Shown here piece by piece: positions 1-12,300 of a stretch of 64,000 bases of DNA. The notes beneath the pieces are model-generated. The model made no database searches. It worked only from the letters and a program-made list of their open reading frames with translations, and was not told where the DNA came from. A program made the position numbers and the translations under genes. The stretch is from Lumbricus terrestris (lineage: Eukaryota > Annelida > Clitellata > Crassiclitellata > Lumbricidae): positions 9,199,491-9,263,490 of the forward strand of contig OX457053.1 in the NCBI GenBank assembly GCA_949752735.1. Direction: 5' to 3'. The first letter of the stretch is position 1, and every line of letters starts with the position of its first letter.

Positions 1-142
1 CCACCCCCTCCCCCCCAATACAAAGCTCAGAAGTGAACACATAATGAGATGACAGAACATTGATGGCACCAAATAAAATTGAGCAGAGGGACTCGCTCAA
101 GGTCCCACAAAGTGATTGCCATTTGCCAGATTCCAGCCTCAA

Positions 143-530
143 GGGCCATCCATAAATTACGTACACATAAAAGTCGTATTTTCGACCCCCTTCCTCGTAC
201 ACACCTGTACATTTTGTTGGCCCCTATGCGTATGTACAAATAAGTTCTTTAACCCCCGCTATATGCAAAGGCTATTTAGCTAGTCATCAATGAAACATGT
301 ATTTTACCGTAGGCTACTATTTATATTTGCTCAACATTATATTTGCTAAAATTTGTTAACTGTTATGGTTGAATATTTAGTTCTCAACAGAATATAATTT
401 TAATGTAGTCAAATGCCATCGGACGACTATAGGATATTACAGTTATAAATAGATGTCATAATTACCAGTAGAGTCATATTGCAAACGTATGCTTTGCTCA
501 GACCCCTTCCCCCATATGCAAATCGCCTAA
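143..530. mobile_element. Degraded relative of the 21218 MITE
   Basis: GGGCCATCCATAAATTACGT near 143 and CCCCTTCCCCCAT near 505 parallel the left end and right part of the 21218 element. The right terminus is lost. Confidence 0.4.
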
Positions 531-935
531 ATCCTGTGACTCCCTCCATGCAGTGCTCTATCTATACAACTATAGACACCACAATTGCACATTAAAAATT
601 GATCACCTAGTGACTCTAAACAATTAAAGACATCAGTTGTTCATTAGATAACACAGAAATAATAGCAATAAAAAACACACATAATAATAATAATAGATAA
701 TGATCATAATAAGTGGCTGTTTGTTTCTCAGAGCTTAAGAAAAAGCGCATCTGCAATATCTGTGTATTCTACTGTGATTGACCATTTATAAGGCTCTTCT
801 CTCAGCAAGAGCCCTTCAGAAGTGCGTAGTCATATTGCTTGTCGTCGATATTGTGTCACTAGACTGGTACAAAATATTCGATATATGAAGCAAAATCCTA
901 AACCCAGTAGAATATAATTAACAACACAAATCATC

Positions 936-3900
936 TCAGGACTGATCAGGAAATTTTGTCGTCGATCTTCCTAAGCTGGGACCGGCTTTTGTGGTGCGGC
1001 CACGATTCAACCTCACAAATGAATGTCTTCTTTTTCTCGTCATATTCCGCTTCCTGTCCGCGCGCTTAACCGTAGGCTTTGTCTCATTGCCGGGCATCCC
1101 AAGGACTTTTCCCTCATCGGTATTCCGATGTTGTGAAGCGAGACTGTTCACTGTTTCATCTGGAATAATTATCCGATTGGGACTGTACGCTGTCTCATTG
1201 GAAAGTACCAGTTTACGTTTCTTGATGAGCTGATCGTAGTTTACGAGGAGCTCTGACGTATTTGACAACCTGTTTGTTGGGTGTTGGACGAGGTTTGACA
1301 TGATGCCGTACGGTCTCATGTGGTAGATGAGGTACTCGAAGACATACATCAGCTGAGGTGGGATGTAATGAAACGTTATTGCGTAGTCGCTGCAACAGTC
1401 CGGTCCCTGAACAATTTCATACAAAGATGAACGCATCAAAACCCATAATACAGACATAATTATTGCATGTTGTATGTATGTATGAGCACTTGTTATAATA
1501 ACCATAACCATAACCATCAATTTTATTGCACCAATGTAACAAAAACATTTTTACGAAGTATATATATACATAACAGTTGGTTACAACCGGAAACCCAGAA
1601 GGGATTAGAAGTCCCACTGGTAGGGCTACCTACAATGTATAGGCACCCTTAAAGAGACCCTTAAAGAATTCTACTCAGAGGCGCTCCCGAATACAGCACG
1701 GACACTGAATCGGAGTTTCATGCCAAAGCGCATGAGCAACTGGGAGTGAAGGATTTGCTCAGGGTCCATATGCTGCAGCTTGAGGTGGATTCGAACCCAG
1801 AACCTTCCGGCTCCAAGGCACCGAACATACCCTACAACACTGTGCTCCACAGATTGTCATTGCAATCTGTTAAAAAATTCTATGCATTTTTAGCAGAGTT
1901 GTACGGTCTCAAGACAGTGTTTCGGTCTCATGACAGGTTTTTTGATGCCTCGGTCTCGGAACATATTGTCTTGATCTTGAGGCCATTGTCTCAACTTTTG
2001 AAACTGTCTCGAATCGAAAGTCTTGTTCTTTTTGAAGCTGCCCTTCTTAGGTCTTAACTCATTGGCCTATAAAATTGCCGTGTGCTGGTGTGATAAATAG
2101 AAAGCTAACAGGCATATAATGCCTATAGAGTATGGTCATAAAGGCAAGTTAAGAAACTGGGAAATTAGGTCACGAGATGCTCTTTTTACATCTTGTTCCG
2201 AAATGTGTACGGTAATATGTGAGCATTTGACTTGCATTGTTAAAAGTCTGCTCACCTACTCAGTTTTTATTGCAAAATAACTGACGTTTTCAGCTCATAA
2301 AATGGTCTCAGCTTGTCTTGTGCCTATCTCTCCCATTTCTTTCTCCAAATTTTTATCTACTGAAAAATCTATAACCATGAGATTGCAATTGAAAAGCAAA
2401 AATCAATCAACCAATGGCAATAGGAAGCTGTTGGCTAAAATTTTTGAGTGAACTATCAGAGTCACATCCTAAGAATAAATTTATAGTGGCACATGAGAGT
2501 AACTCATCAACATAGCCATAATTTTAAAATTTATACAGCGCCCAAAGGCAAAGTTGCGGAAACCAGGTTATTCACAGGCGTTTAATTAATCAAACCAGAA
2601 TCAATAGGCAGAGCGTCAAGATCCAAAGGGGGAAGGCAGACAGACAGGCAATTAGGCAGGTAGGCAGACAGCTAAGGCAGATGGCGTCTAGAGTTGAAAC
2701 GGCAATGCAGATGAGGGGAAGAGGAGGTATCAGCCCTTTTTATTCGTATATAGCAAGTCACAAAGCTTTTTACAGGTGCAAGGACTTAAGTTGGTGATGA
2801 TACAAGACATGCCTCTTTGGCGATGCCTGGGTTGGGAGCACCTCTGAATAGCTACCTTGAAGCATGGACGCCCGCACATAGGGGCAAGAGGGGGCACTTG
2901 CCCCCCTGGAAAACTGATTTTCCTATTTCTTACTAACTACGTTTTGGTTTTTAATCAATTTGTTACCAACGACACACAAAGTAAAACTCAGAAATTTACA
3001 TTTAGAAATCTCTGTGAAAACATACTTGTGTTTCAATATTCTGCTTTGAATTTTCCATCTCCTGTTAAAAATTTACACCGTACGTAGCCATTGTGTTTTG
3101 CCCCCTCCTGCAAAAATTTATGCGGGCGCCCATGAGGTGCCTATATAAATTCCCCAGATAAAGTAATGGACAAAATCAGTGGCGTAGCCAGGAATTTTTG
3201 ATGGGGTGGTTATGGCCGGAAACCCTTTTTTTGCTATTTTTTCTTACTTAAATGGAAAAATAACCTTAAAAAAAACTTTTTCCGGAGCCAATGGGGGGGG
3301 GTTTAACCCCCGAAACCCCACCTTGCCTACGCCACTGGGTCACAAAATAGATTTACCAAGCACAAGCCACTGTCTAAAGACCCAGCAAAAATTGATGGCG
3401 CAAAGCAGAGTTCTTTGAGCGAAGGACTTGCTCATGGTCAATATACACAGAGCAATCAACTCAAGTGAGTACTCTAATTAGTTATATGACCAATTTCACC
3501 AAACAACATCAAAGATTGTTCTACCTCTCGAGCGGGGTAGTAGCTGTATTCCCAGTACCAGTTGTCCTTCGAAACAGCGCCCGGAATCAAATGCAAGTCG
3601 GGTGGAAACGGATGAAACCGTTCACGATGCGAATCATCGCGAGAATCCATCGCCCTCACGCCACAGTTCTGGAGGCATTGCCCGATCTCCAGGTCCTCCG
3701 CTCCCTCATCTTGCGTCGAGCACTTCCTCGGCGAAACTAGTGCCACTTTCACGAACCTCCTGAGCGCCTCTCGACTCAGCACGTACCCCGCTCCCCCGCT
3801 CATGTAACCCTGCGTCACATACGGCTTAAACCTCCTCCCGAAGTAAATAGGATCGGCTGGATTGTAACCGTTCAAAAGATATCTCATGTTTTCGATGACG

Positions 3901-5240
3901 GCGTAAGTGTCGTCGTCCGCCTTGAAGAACCAGTCCGCGTCGTCAAAGTGATGCTGGTAGACATACCGAAACGCGGCCTTCGTCTTCGCCCACAGGTTGT
4001 CTCGACCCTCTTCGACGTCAAGACCAATCGCGGGAAGCGATGGATCCGCCTTGGAGCTCATAAAGAGAAGAATGTTGCAGCGTTGTCCCCACGTCACGTT
4101 GACATGCACGGCTTTCGTCTGTATGTTGAAAGGACTCGTCATCACCCAACACAGAATACGAACGTTCTTCTTCAGCTCCGCGGCTATCGTGTGCACTTCA
4201 CCTGCGAAAAAGCATGCATAAAATTGCTACAAGGTCTGATGGCGGTGAAAAGTAACAAACTGCGCATGGCCGTTGTTCTGGACCCCTGCGTTCGTGCAAC
4301 CGGTAACTTAAGCTTCTTCTGTGCCTTGACTTAAATGCAAATATTCACATATATGTAACCTTTGACTTCAGATTTCTACAGCATTCAAATAAGGCCTCCA
4401 CCGTGCAGGAACCAGCTTACCAACAGGTGCTTAGAAAAACAAAGTCAGTTGGTCGGTAAGGTCATACTCAGTTCATGGTCAAGAGTCAGTTGGAGGTGAT
4501 AAGAATTGAGGCATCGACACAGGTAAGTGGATCGTGGAATATGGAATGGATTTGTGGAAAAGCAGTGAACATTATCAGTTTTGAGTGAAATACCTGAACA
4601 CATATTCATTCATTCATCTGAGTATCTATATAGCACCCTTGCAAGAACCTACTCAAACTGAATGAGGTGCAGCTCTGCATTGCTAGCACGGATTTGGTTC
4701 TCGTTGAATTTCTCGCGTCATTACATTTTTCATTAGAAACTGTCATATCATAACAGAATCGACCACTATGTACACATTGCTGTAAACTTTAAAATTTCTT
4801 TAGCTCCAAGTCAAAACTACAAACGGCAGCAGGTTCAAGCACATAATTATCAACTTCGCTGTTGAGGACTTCATCTAATAATTATAGCGCTGGACAACTT
4901 TGTGTGGCGTTGAAAACTTTCGGAGATTGACAATACATTACTGCTCGCCTCATGCACGACCATGATCCAAAATGTAATGTAACTTACTTTTGTGGCTCTC
5001 ATCTTCGAAATCGTTCCACGTCTGAGCATTCTCTGGTCCTTCCTCCAGATCCATTTCTCCGTGTGAATGCGGGGCATCTGGAACAAAGCTGTGAGATCCC
5101 AGTTTCTGCCTCGGTTTTGAATCCGAATCGCTGGTTCGCTTCGGTGAGACATCGAAGAGCACACACGCCACAAGGAAGCCCAAAGTCACACCGACCACGA
5201 AAACCACCCCAGTCCTCCTCTTGCCATTACCAAAGCGCAT
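936..5240 (-). CDS. C1GALT1: C1GALT1-like core-1 beta-1,3-galactosyltransferase (three exons)
   Basis: Exons in transcription order are 5240-4988, 4201-3525 and 1406-936; phases 1 and 0 agree and give 466 aa. The family is a Golgi type II enzyme that adds galactose to GalNAc-Ser/Thr, making the core-1 O-glycan. Exon 1 encodes a short basic tail, a membrane anchor (about residues 11-29) and an acidic stem. Exon 2 carries the GT31 domain: the metal-binding DDD at about 180-182 in [11 protein letters not shown], then [15 protein letters not shown] and [11 protein letters not shown]. Exon 3 opens with [15 protein letters not shown], the family's cysteine-rich C-terminal motif. The enzyme is usually about 360-390 aa; here some 110 extra basic, low-complexity residues follow the conserved YHMRPYG. 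Intron 2 holds SINE and MITE insertions. Paralogous C1GALT1-like members exist in invertebrates, so orthology is inferred. Confidence 0.9.
1655..1845 (-). mobile_element. tRNA-derived SINE, family 1
   Basis: Reverse complement shows tRNA-like head (B box GGGTTCGAATCC) and the GGAGCGCCTCTGAGTAGAAT tail. It lies in C1GALT1-like intron 2. Confidence 0.8.
2525..2635. repeat. Dispersed repeat, family 3 (AGCGCCCAAAGGC, TTATTCACAGGCG)
   Basis: Shares AATTTATACAGCGCCCA, GGAAACCAG and TTATTCACAGGCG with copies near 32995 and 35575; shorter pieces near 4383, 5640, 37662 and 41085. In reverse orientation it ends in GGGCGCTGTATAAATT, again an L2-like tail, so it may be a SINE read antisense. Confidence 0.65.
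2863..3133. mobile_element. MITE with CATGGACGCCCGCA ends, nested in a SINE
   Basis: CATGGACGCCCGCA and TGCGGGCGCCCATG are inverted ends with one mismatch. Left flank (CACCTCTGAATAGCTACCTTG) and right flank (GTGCCTATATAAATT) together make one family-1 SINE tail, so the MITE landed inside it. No 8-bp duplication is visible. Related fragments lie at about 54980-55302 and 57490-57720. Confidence 0.75.
3177..3337. mobile_element. hAT-type MITE with CAGTGGCGTAGCC ends, copy 1
   Basis: CAGTGGCGTAGCCAGG and TTGCCTACGCCACTG ends. Almost colinear with 56358-56518, including CTTACTTAAATGGAAAAATA. Flanks (GACAAAAT, GGTCACAAAAT) suggest a disturbed duplication. It lies in C1GALT1-like intron 2. Confidence 0.85.
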
Positions 5241-5402
5241 TGCTATAGATGAATATAAATACCCGCAATCATTGTAACCAAATTTATCACAGTATCAGTT
5301 TAATCTAATCTATTTTGATTAATTCGAAGACAACAACGGTAAACAACTAAACATTAGTCTCAGCAAAACTTATAGTTGCCTGCCGAGAACTAGGCGATCA
5401 AA

Positions 5403-5410
5403 TGACGTCA
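5403..5410. promoter_or_regulatory. CRE-like palindrome upstream of the C1GALT1-like gene
   Basis: A perfect TGACGTCA lies about 163 bp upstream of the C1GALT1-like start codon. This is the full CREB/ATF site. A similar pair lies upstream of the second F-box gene. Function is inferred from position only. Confidence 0.35.
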
Positions 5411-6370
5411 TTAAAGCACGTTGACTCTACAAAATATAATCCTTCGTAATCGTACGTGCGTGACATTATTTTATTCATTCCTTCATTCGTTCCTTCTACA
5501 TGTAATGAATTTACATACTGCTCTTTCAAGAAGCCCACTCAGGCGCTTCCAATCCAACCACGATTATACAAGTAGGTTTTAAGGAGCCTGTCATTTGCGC
5601 GCACGTGTGAATCGCGCGTAATCGTAATCTCCTAATTTCTAAAGCGCCACTCGAAAGCCAAGCGCGGGGCACCGGCTTATTCACGAGCGCTACGTTGAGT
5701 CAAAAGGGTTGTCCGTAAGAGTATTATTATTATATTCGTTTTAATGGTAACAAAAACTGATAGACACACCGCTATCAGGTACAAGAAGCAGTAGATCAAA
5801 TACAATATAATACCTATAGAATGTCTTTAGCCTTGACTGTTGCATTTGCCTATAGGATGAGCACAAAATGACAGAAATTACAAAAGAATGTTTCTATGTT
5901 TATATAGGGTAGGCTGCAATAATGAGATTAGACAATTTATTATAATTAATGAACATAGGGCGCCTTTCTATACAGAACCCGTGAAATATAATGTCATTTG
6001 TCCATGGTGCTCCGGGTTGAGTTACCGTAGGATCAGAGGAGTGGATCATTGTAATTGGGAACTTGAAAAATGCACTTTTAAGCAATGGCAGATGGCAACC
6101 TGGTGGCAGCGCCTTCATATATAATAGGCCTAGGTCTGGGTATTTAATTTGAACTGCCCATTTTAATTGATTTGTGATCCAATCCAGAGCTGCGTTGTAC
6201 AATCTATGCTGGGGAATCAATATTACACTAATCTATGGTATTCAGCGTGCGCTGCTATGCGTTCTGATATTGTTTATTTGTTATAGACTGTGTTAAACAA
6301 ACCTAGTGTTGCTGGTGCTACAAGTTAGTGCCTACGCTTTATCTATTCTGTGCTTTGAGTCACGGACAAA
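5411..6370. other. Intergenic region between divergent genes
   Basis: It separates the C1GALT1-like gene (leftwards) from F-box gene A (rightwards) and should hold both promoters. Apart from a family-3 repeat near 5640-5702 and an ATTC-rich stretch near 5475, nothing specific is seen. Confidence 0.5.
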
Positions 6371-9300
6371 ATGGAGCCTGATATTAGCGACGAAGAAGCT
6401 TGCATAGTAAGTTTAATTACATTGTTCGTTTTCTGAACTAAACCCTCCACATGCGGAGTCAACCCGAATCCCCGAAAACGCTGAAAATGCACAAAGCCCG
6501 ATTGCCCAAAACGGTGTTATGGAAAGCGGCGAAACTCCCGAAAGCTTTTCAGGGTTATATTAATGACGTTTTCAGTCGGCCAAACTAATGCAAGAAAATT
6601 ACCAGGGCTCGTATGCATGAAGCCAGACATAAGCTAATCCAGGTGTAGAGCCTATTCCCGACGTAGTATTCCCGACCTAGCGCTTGGCCTTCCGTGATAT
6701 GTATGGAGACAGAATAGCAAGCGGCAAAATTAATCTATACAACGTAATGTACGCCCGACGATGCTTCCCTAAATTTAATCGGCTGTAGCCAAGCACGCAT
6801 GAGTAAACGATATTTATGTGCTGTCGTTGCCAGCGTGGGGTGAACAGATTGATACCTAAAGACGGGCCAGATGGCAATAACGACGGCCACCTATTGTTCA
6901 CTTTGTCCAGCTAAAGACGGCCGTCTATTGTTCGCACTGGATATAGCCGGCTATTCCTACCCGAGACCCGGAGTAGCGTTATGCATTGTGTAGCTCACTA
7001 ATATCGACCCATGCATACGGAAATAACCCATTATTGCCGCATAGGCCAGATTTAAGCCAGGTGTAAGAGTTATACTCTCTCATGCATGTGACCCCAGTTT
7101 ACTTATCACAAAAAAGGATTAATTGACTACAGGAAAGGTATAAATATTGAACAGAAGCACTTTTGAAATATGTATAATTTTGAAAGGGCGATGTCTTTCT
7201 TTTTGCTGCAGGGAGGGAAACATGGAGACAAGGCAAAACGGAGAACGAGATTACTGTCGAGTGATAGTTCACCGTCAGAAAAGTTGAACGGTGGATATTT
7301 TTAAAGATTGTCTTTTTGTCAAATGCCTAGCTGAGTTTAACCTTATAAAAAGTTGTCTTCGTAGCACTTTTTTAAGTGTTTCTAAAATGTACTTTATAAC
7401 AGTCCAGATACATGCATAGTTGCATACATATGCATATACCTGCTGGACAGTGCTGGTTTGTATGTCATCCTTCATGGACATGTTTAGCATGCTTCTCAAA
7501 GTTGCTAGTTTCATCTGCATATACTGTGCTATATGTTGCCAGAGATTGAGAAAAGCACTGTTGATACCTTTTCAAATGGTGCTTTCAGGCAAAATATACC
7601 ATTCACCATGATGAGGCCCCAGATTGTGAATGCACATGGAACTTAACACTTTATTGCTGGTACTAATGGAGGAATGAAGTGCTTGTATGATTTACTTATT
7701 TATAGGTGAAGAAACTACTTATACTGACAGGGATGCACTTTCCCGGAATATAGAACTACTCACGGTAAGATAAACGTTCAAAATATCTAACGTGCGGCAA
7801 TCTTTTTGACTTTTTGGGGGAAGTCTCCTGTTGTACTTTTGCGTTTGATTCAGGTAACCGTCAGTATCACTGGTCTACTAGTAGAAGAACAAGGCTAGTA
7901 AAATGATTACTGTTCCTCAGTACAAATGGCAATATCTTATTTCTTTTATATATTCTTGGTTGCTTGGATGACCTGTCCGGTGAAGCTTACACGTGTGCTT
8001 AAAAGCTTTTATCAGCTATTATTTAAACATTGTATTGACCCCGGCATTTAATTTTGGCTGTTGTTGTTTTCTTATTTTTTAAGGACTTGGCAATAGAAGA
8101 AAGCAGGCCGAAGAAAATAAACCCTAGATCATCAAGGTCATCAGATAGCGTTGATGGTAAGCTCATGAGATGAATGATTTCTTTCTTCTGTGTAACGGGC
8201 ATAAAACAGTTGAAACTGCAATGCATTATAATAGTTTCATCGAAGCATCAAACTTCTAATGATTTTAATAAACATGTTTAATGCGAGAATGATGCTTTTG
8301 CGATTATCTAAAGACATCTGAGTAAGTTAAGTCAGTAAGTAAGTATGTACTTTATTGAACTGCCTGCCAACGCAGAGATGTTGTTATTTACAGCTTCAAT
8401 GTTTCCTGTAGTGCGGTGCCTCTATCATGCATTTCTAATTGATTTTATTATATTCCATTTTCAAGGGTGCACGATTATCTATTGGTTAGGATGCTGGACT
8501 GTCACCTTGAAGGCTAGAGTTCATATCCATGCCTGGACAGACATTTTTTAGGTTTCTATTCTAACACCTGTCCCCCTAACCAACTCAGCTTTTATATGTT
8601 CACTGACTACACTGTTAGAGGGAAGAGGGGACAGCAAGGGAGAGGACTAGCCACCCTCAAATGCTAAGACTGAGAAAACAAAATCATTAACATTTCATAC
8701 TGTGCTTCTTGGTCTATTTGCAAGCTCAGCTGGAAAAAGTTAGTTGTTATATTATGTTTCGTCCATTCCACTTTTATTGCAACACCTGTATGCCGCAAGT
8801 CCAAGGACCTAGCTTTTGCAGATTTTGATTTTGTTCAGCGGGTGGTGATAGCTTATATTGCCTGGCATTGCCATATGAAGAATGCTTCCTACGCATTGTT
8901 TTCACTCATCATGTAAAGCTGTGACTAGTGACTTTAGTGGTAGACTGTTCTTCCCATTTTTAACAGTGAAATCGCTCTGTCAACCTTCTGCACATTGTCC
9001 TTAGCATTGCCCCTTGCCATGCTACTGTCAACTGCTAGTTGTCTGATCAGTGAACATCTGAATGATTGTTAAAAACTGACTTTTTCACTGCACCTTGAAA
9101 ATTGTTTTGACAGGTGATGACGAACTTTCAAAAAATGGAGAGCTACCAGCTGTGAGTAAGATAGCATTCTGGTATTTTCAAATAAATATATATATATTTA
9201 AGAGTGAACAGCTTCTTTCAATTTTGCTGTTAGCGATAGAACCTGTGGACAATACTTTTATGTAATGTAACCAGATATATTTTGAAGTCTTTCCGTTTGA

Positions 9301-12300
9301 AATGCTTAAAAAGCTAGGTATAAAATGCATCAGAATATCTATGTAAGACACTTCACTATAGTATGCAATTCTGGAGTCGTTTTCCTGCATCCAAGATTCA
9401 TTCAGTCATAGAAAGTTTGCTTAGCATATAACACCAACACGTCACAAGATGGGTCGTCCAGATACAATATTATTTTCATTGGAGTTTCCAAATAAGTTTA
9501 ACTAAATGGTAGTAACTTCTTTAATACATATGGTGTCTTTTGTAGCCATGTGCAGTGTCGTATATTCTGCGTTATAATATTAATAATTGTTTACTAATTC
9601 AGACTGGCAAGCATGGTGAAGTTTTATAACATGATAGCAATATGAGGCCTAAGGTTTAAGTATGAGGCTAGCTGGTACTGAATCCTCGTCTGTCAGTGTT
9701 TCATACCAGTGTGTTATCAATCAGCCATCATTCTGCAGAGCCATGTTCTAAAGCTTGTAAGTTAAGTTTGAGCTCCATACATTGATAAAGATATGCTAGA
9801 ATGTGGTACTTAAATGATGTATGTTTTAAGACAGTGAATTGTTCAAATAAAGGCATTTGGTTTTTAATGAAAGGATATGGTGACAGCAAAGAGACGAAGA
9901 CGAAAGAGAATAAGAGTGCAACAGTGCAGTAGCTCGTCAGAAAGTGTCAAAGGTAAAAATCTGTATAGGATAAACTAATCTCATGTTTGTGTTAACTGAC
10001 AATGTTTGAAAGAGCTTGGCACAGCCATTCTGAATCTTTATCAAAGGCCTGATTGGACAGCCTGTTTTAACTAAGTTGTAACATTGTAAATCTTCCAAGT
10101 TTACTTTAACATGACAAGATGCACAAAGATTTCCTCTCTGGTGCCATTAGATGAATATTTGAATGGTAGTGTTGTATTTGAAATCGTTTTGCTTGCCATT
10201 TTATTATTCGTTTCACTGTGGCATTGAAATAATTTGCAATTCAGAATTCTGTTGTATTTTTTTAAAAGAACCGGAAACAGGACTGTATAATATATTCATG
10301 GGAGTCCAGTGGAGGAAACAGATAACAGCTTTGATGGATAAGGGCAGTGTGTGGATGTGAGAACTACTGTGGTGGACATAGAGAGATGAAGACATCTTAT
10401 TTATTTATTTATTTCTTGCATTTGCTGTATCACCCTTTCAAGCTCTCTACTCAGAGGCATTCCCGACTACACCGTGGACACTGCATCTGAGTTTCATGCC
10501 GAAGCACACGAGCAATTGCAAGTGAAGGACTTGCTCAAGATCCCTATGCAGAGGCTTTAGGTGGATTCGTACCTGGAAACCTCCAGCTCCAGAGCACCGA
10601 ACCCACCACTACACCACCATGTCCCAAATCTTGCTCAAGCCTCATTTATATATTATATTCCTATTTTACCTAACAGAGAAAGAAGAAGATAAATTAGCGC
10701 AGTGAATTATAAACCTGTTCTTAATGCTCTTGTGTTTTATTTTGTAGATGAGACTGAATTAGGAAGCACTACACCAAGTGAACTATATTTTCAGAAGTAC
10801 TCGAGCCCACCCACTGTAAGATTAGCAATGTAAATATTGTCGTTGCATGTGTTGAAATGGCAGATGTGAATAGTCCTTACATGCTATTCACGTTTGCATG
10901 TTGACATAACTATTTCACAGTGACCTACTGACCATTTATCTTTCATGATTCATATTATTGTAATTCATTCACTCTCACCTCTCGCCAAGTTGCAAATCTT
11001 TGAATAAATAACTCATTTTTTGCTCTGAATATTTGCTGCTAATGGCAAACCATTGTGCCAGTTAACATTTAGTGGGCCTACAATCAAATATAGATTAAGT
11101 GTTTTGATTGACTTTATTCCTGACTAAATATGATACAACGTTCTTCTTTATAACCAAGACTGAGGATGTTGAACTTGCTGTTTTAAATTGAACCATTACC
11201 ATACACCGAGCTTGTGATTTGTAGTCGTAATCATGAATTTATGTAGCACTAGTACTTCAAGAGAAACTCGTCAGTGGTGCTGACAACCTGACTTGGTGTT
11301 GTACTTTTAGTTGGATGATCTACCAGACGAGATGCTGAACAGGATTCTAGCAAAGGTTATCATTAAGAAAATTCGTACAGAAATGCCAGCAAGTTCGTTA
11401 ACTGAAGTTGATTCGAAGCAGGCAATAAGTCGACTGAGGGTTCGACTGAAGGGTGTTTCAGCAAACTGGAATGACTGCCTGAGCTCTGAATGGTTCGCAG
11501 ATATTCTCGACTCCACAGTAAATCAATTAGGTAAAGTGGTATAGTGGTTGACTTTTGAATGTTCATTATCTCTAGAGTCTGTAAAATTTTTCGGTTTATT
11601 TCCAGTGTTTTGACTTTATGCTTTATTTGCTTGTTCCTTTGTCTCACTTGTATGAAACAGCCAGTAATCAAACCAGACAATAGTTAAATAAGCCCTGGAT
11701 ACAGAGTTGAAATACGTAGGTAAGCAATTGAATTTTTTACAGAACAGGCACTTTTTGTCAATATTGGCAAGTTTAAAAAAAAAAAATCCGGCTAATTTCC
11801 CTAAGCATCTGTTTTTCATTCATATGACTTTAAAAAAGAAGAATCATGGTGGAAGTGTGGGGGCTGTTGATACAACACTACTGGCAAGTACAATGACCCT
11901 TACTAAGTAATGCGGAGTACATATGGATTTCTTGGATGAATGGCGGTCTGTTGAGTATGAAGTGATCTGGGCCAAGGGAGCTACCTTTTACAGCCAGTTA
12001 AGTAAGCGACTACCAAAAAAAGTGTTGGGAATTTAAAAGATGCAAAATTCTTCGATCAGCATAGTCATGTTTGTACTTGAGCCAAGATGATCAGCAAACA
12101 TCAAGAGGATGACACTTCTGAGAAAGCATGCATAACGAGGGTGTTGCTTATAACAGCCTAACCCTCTACATGGAATGCTCATCAAAATGAGCTCTTGGAT
12201 AAGATTACGATAAATAACTTAAGCAATACAAAGAAATGCATAAATACAGATTACCATAACAAGGTGTAAAATTTATATTGGTCATTCAAAAAGCATTTGA

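Noticed and set aside
3948..4334. 128-aa plus-strand ORF
   Set aside because: Antisense to the catalytic exon of the C1GALT1-like gene; no domain.
8465..8545. tRNA-like SINE (GGTTAGGATGCTGGAC, then GAGTTCATATCC)
   Set aside because: The A and B boxes are too degraded and no tail is recognisable; possible but not supportable.
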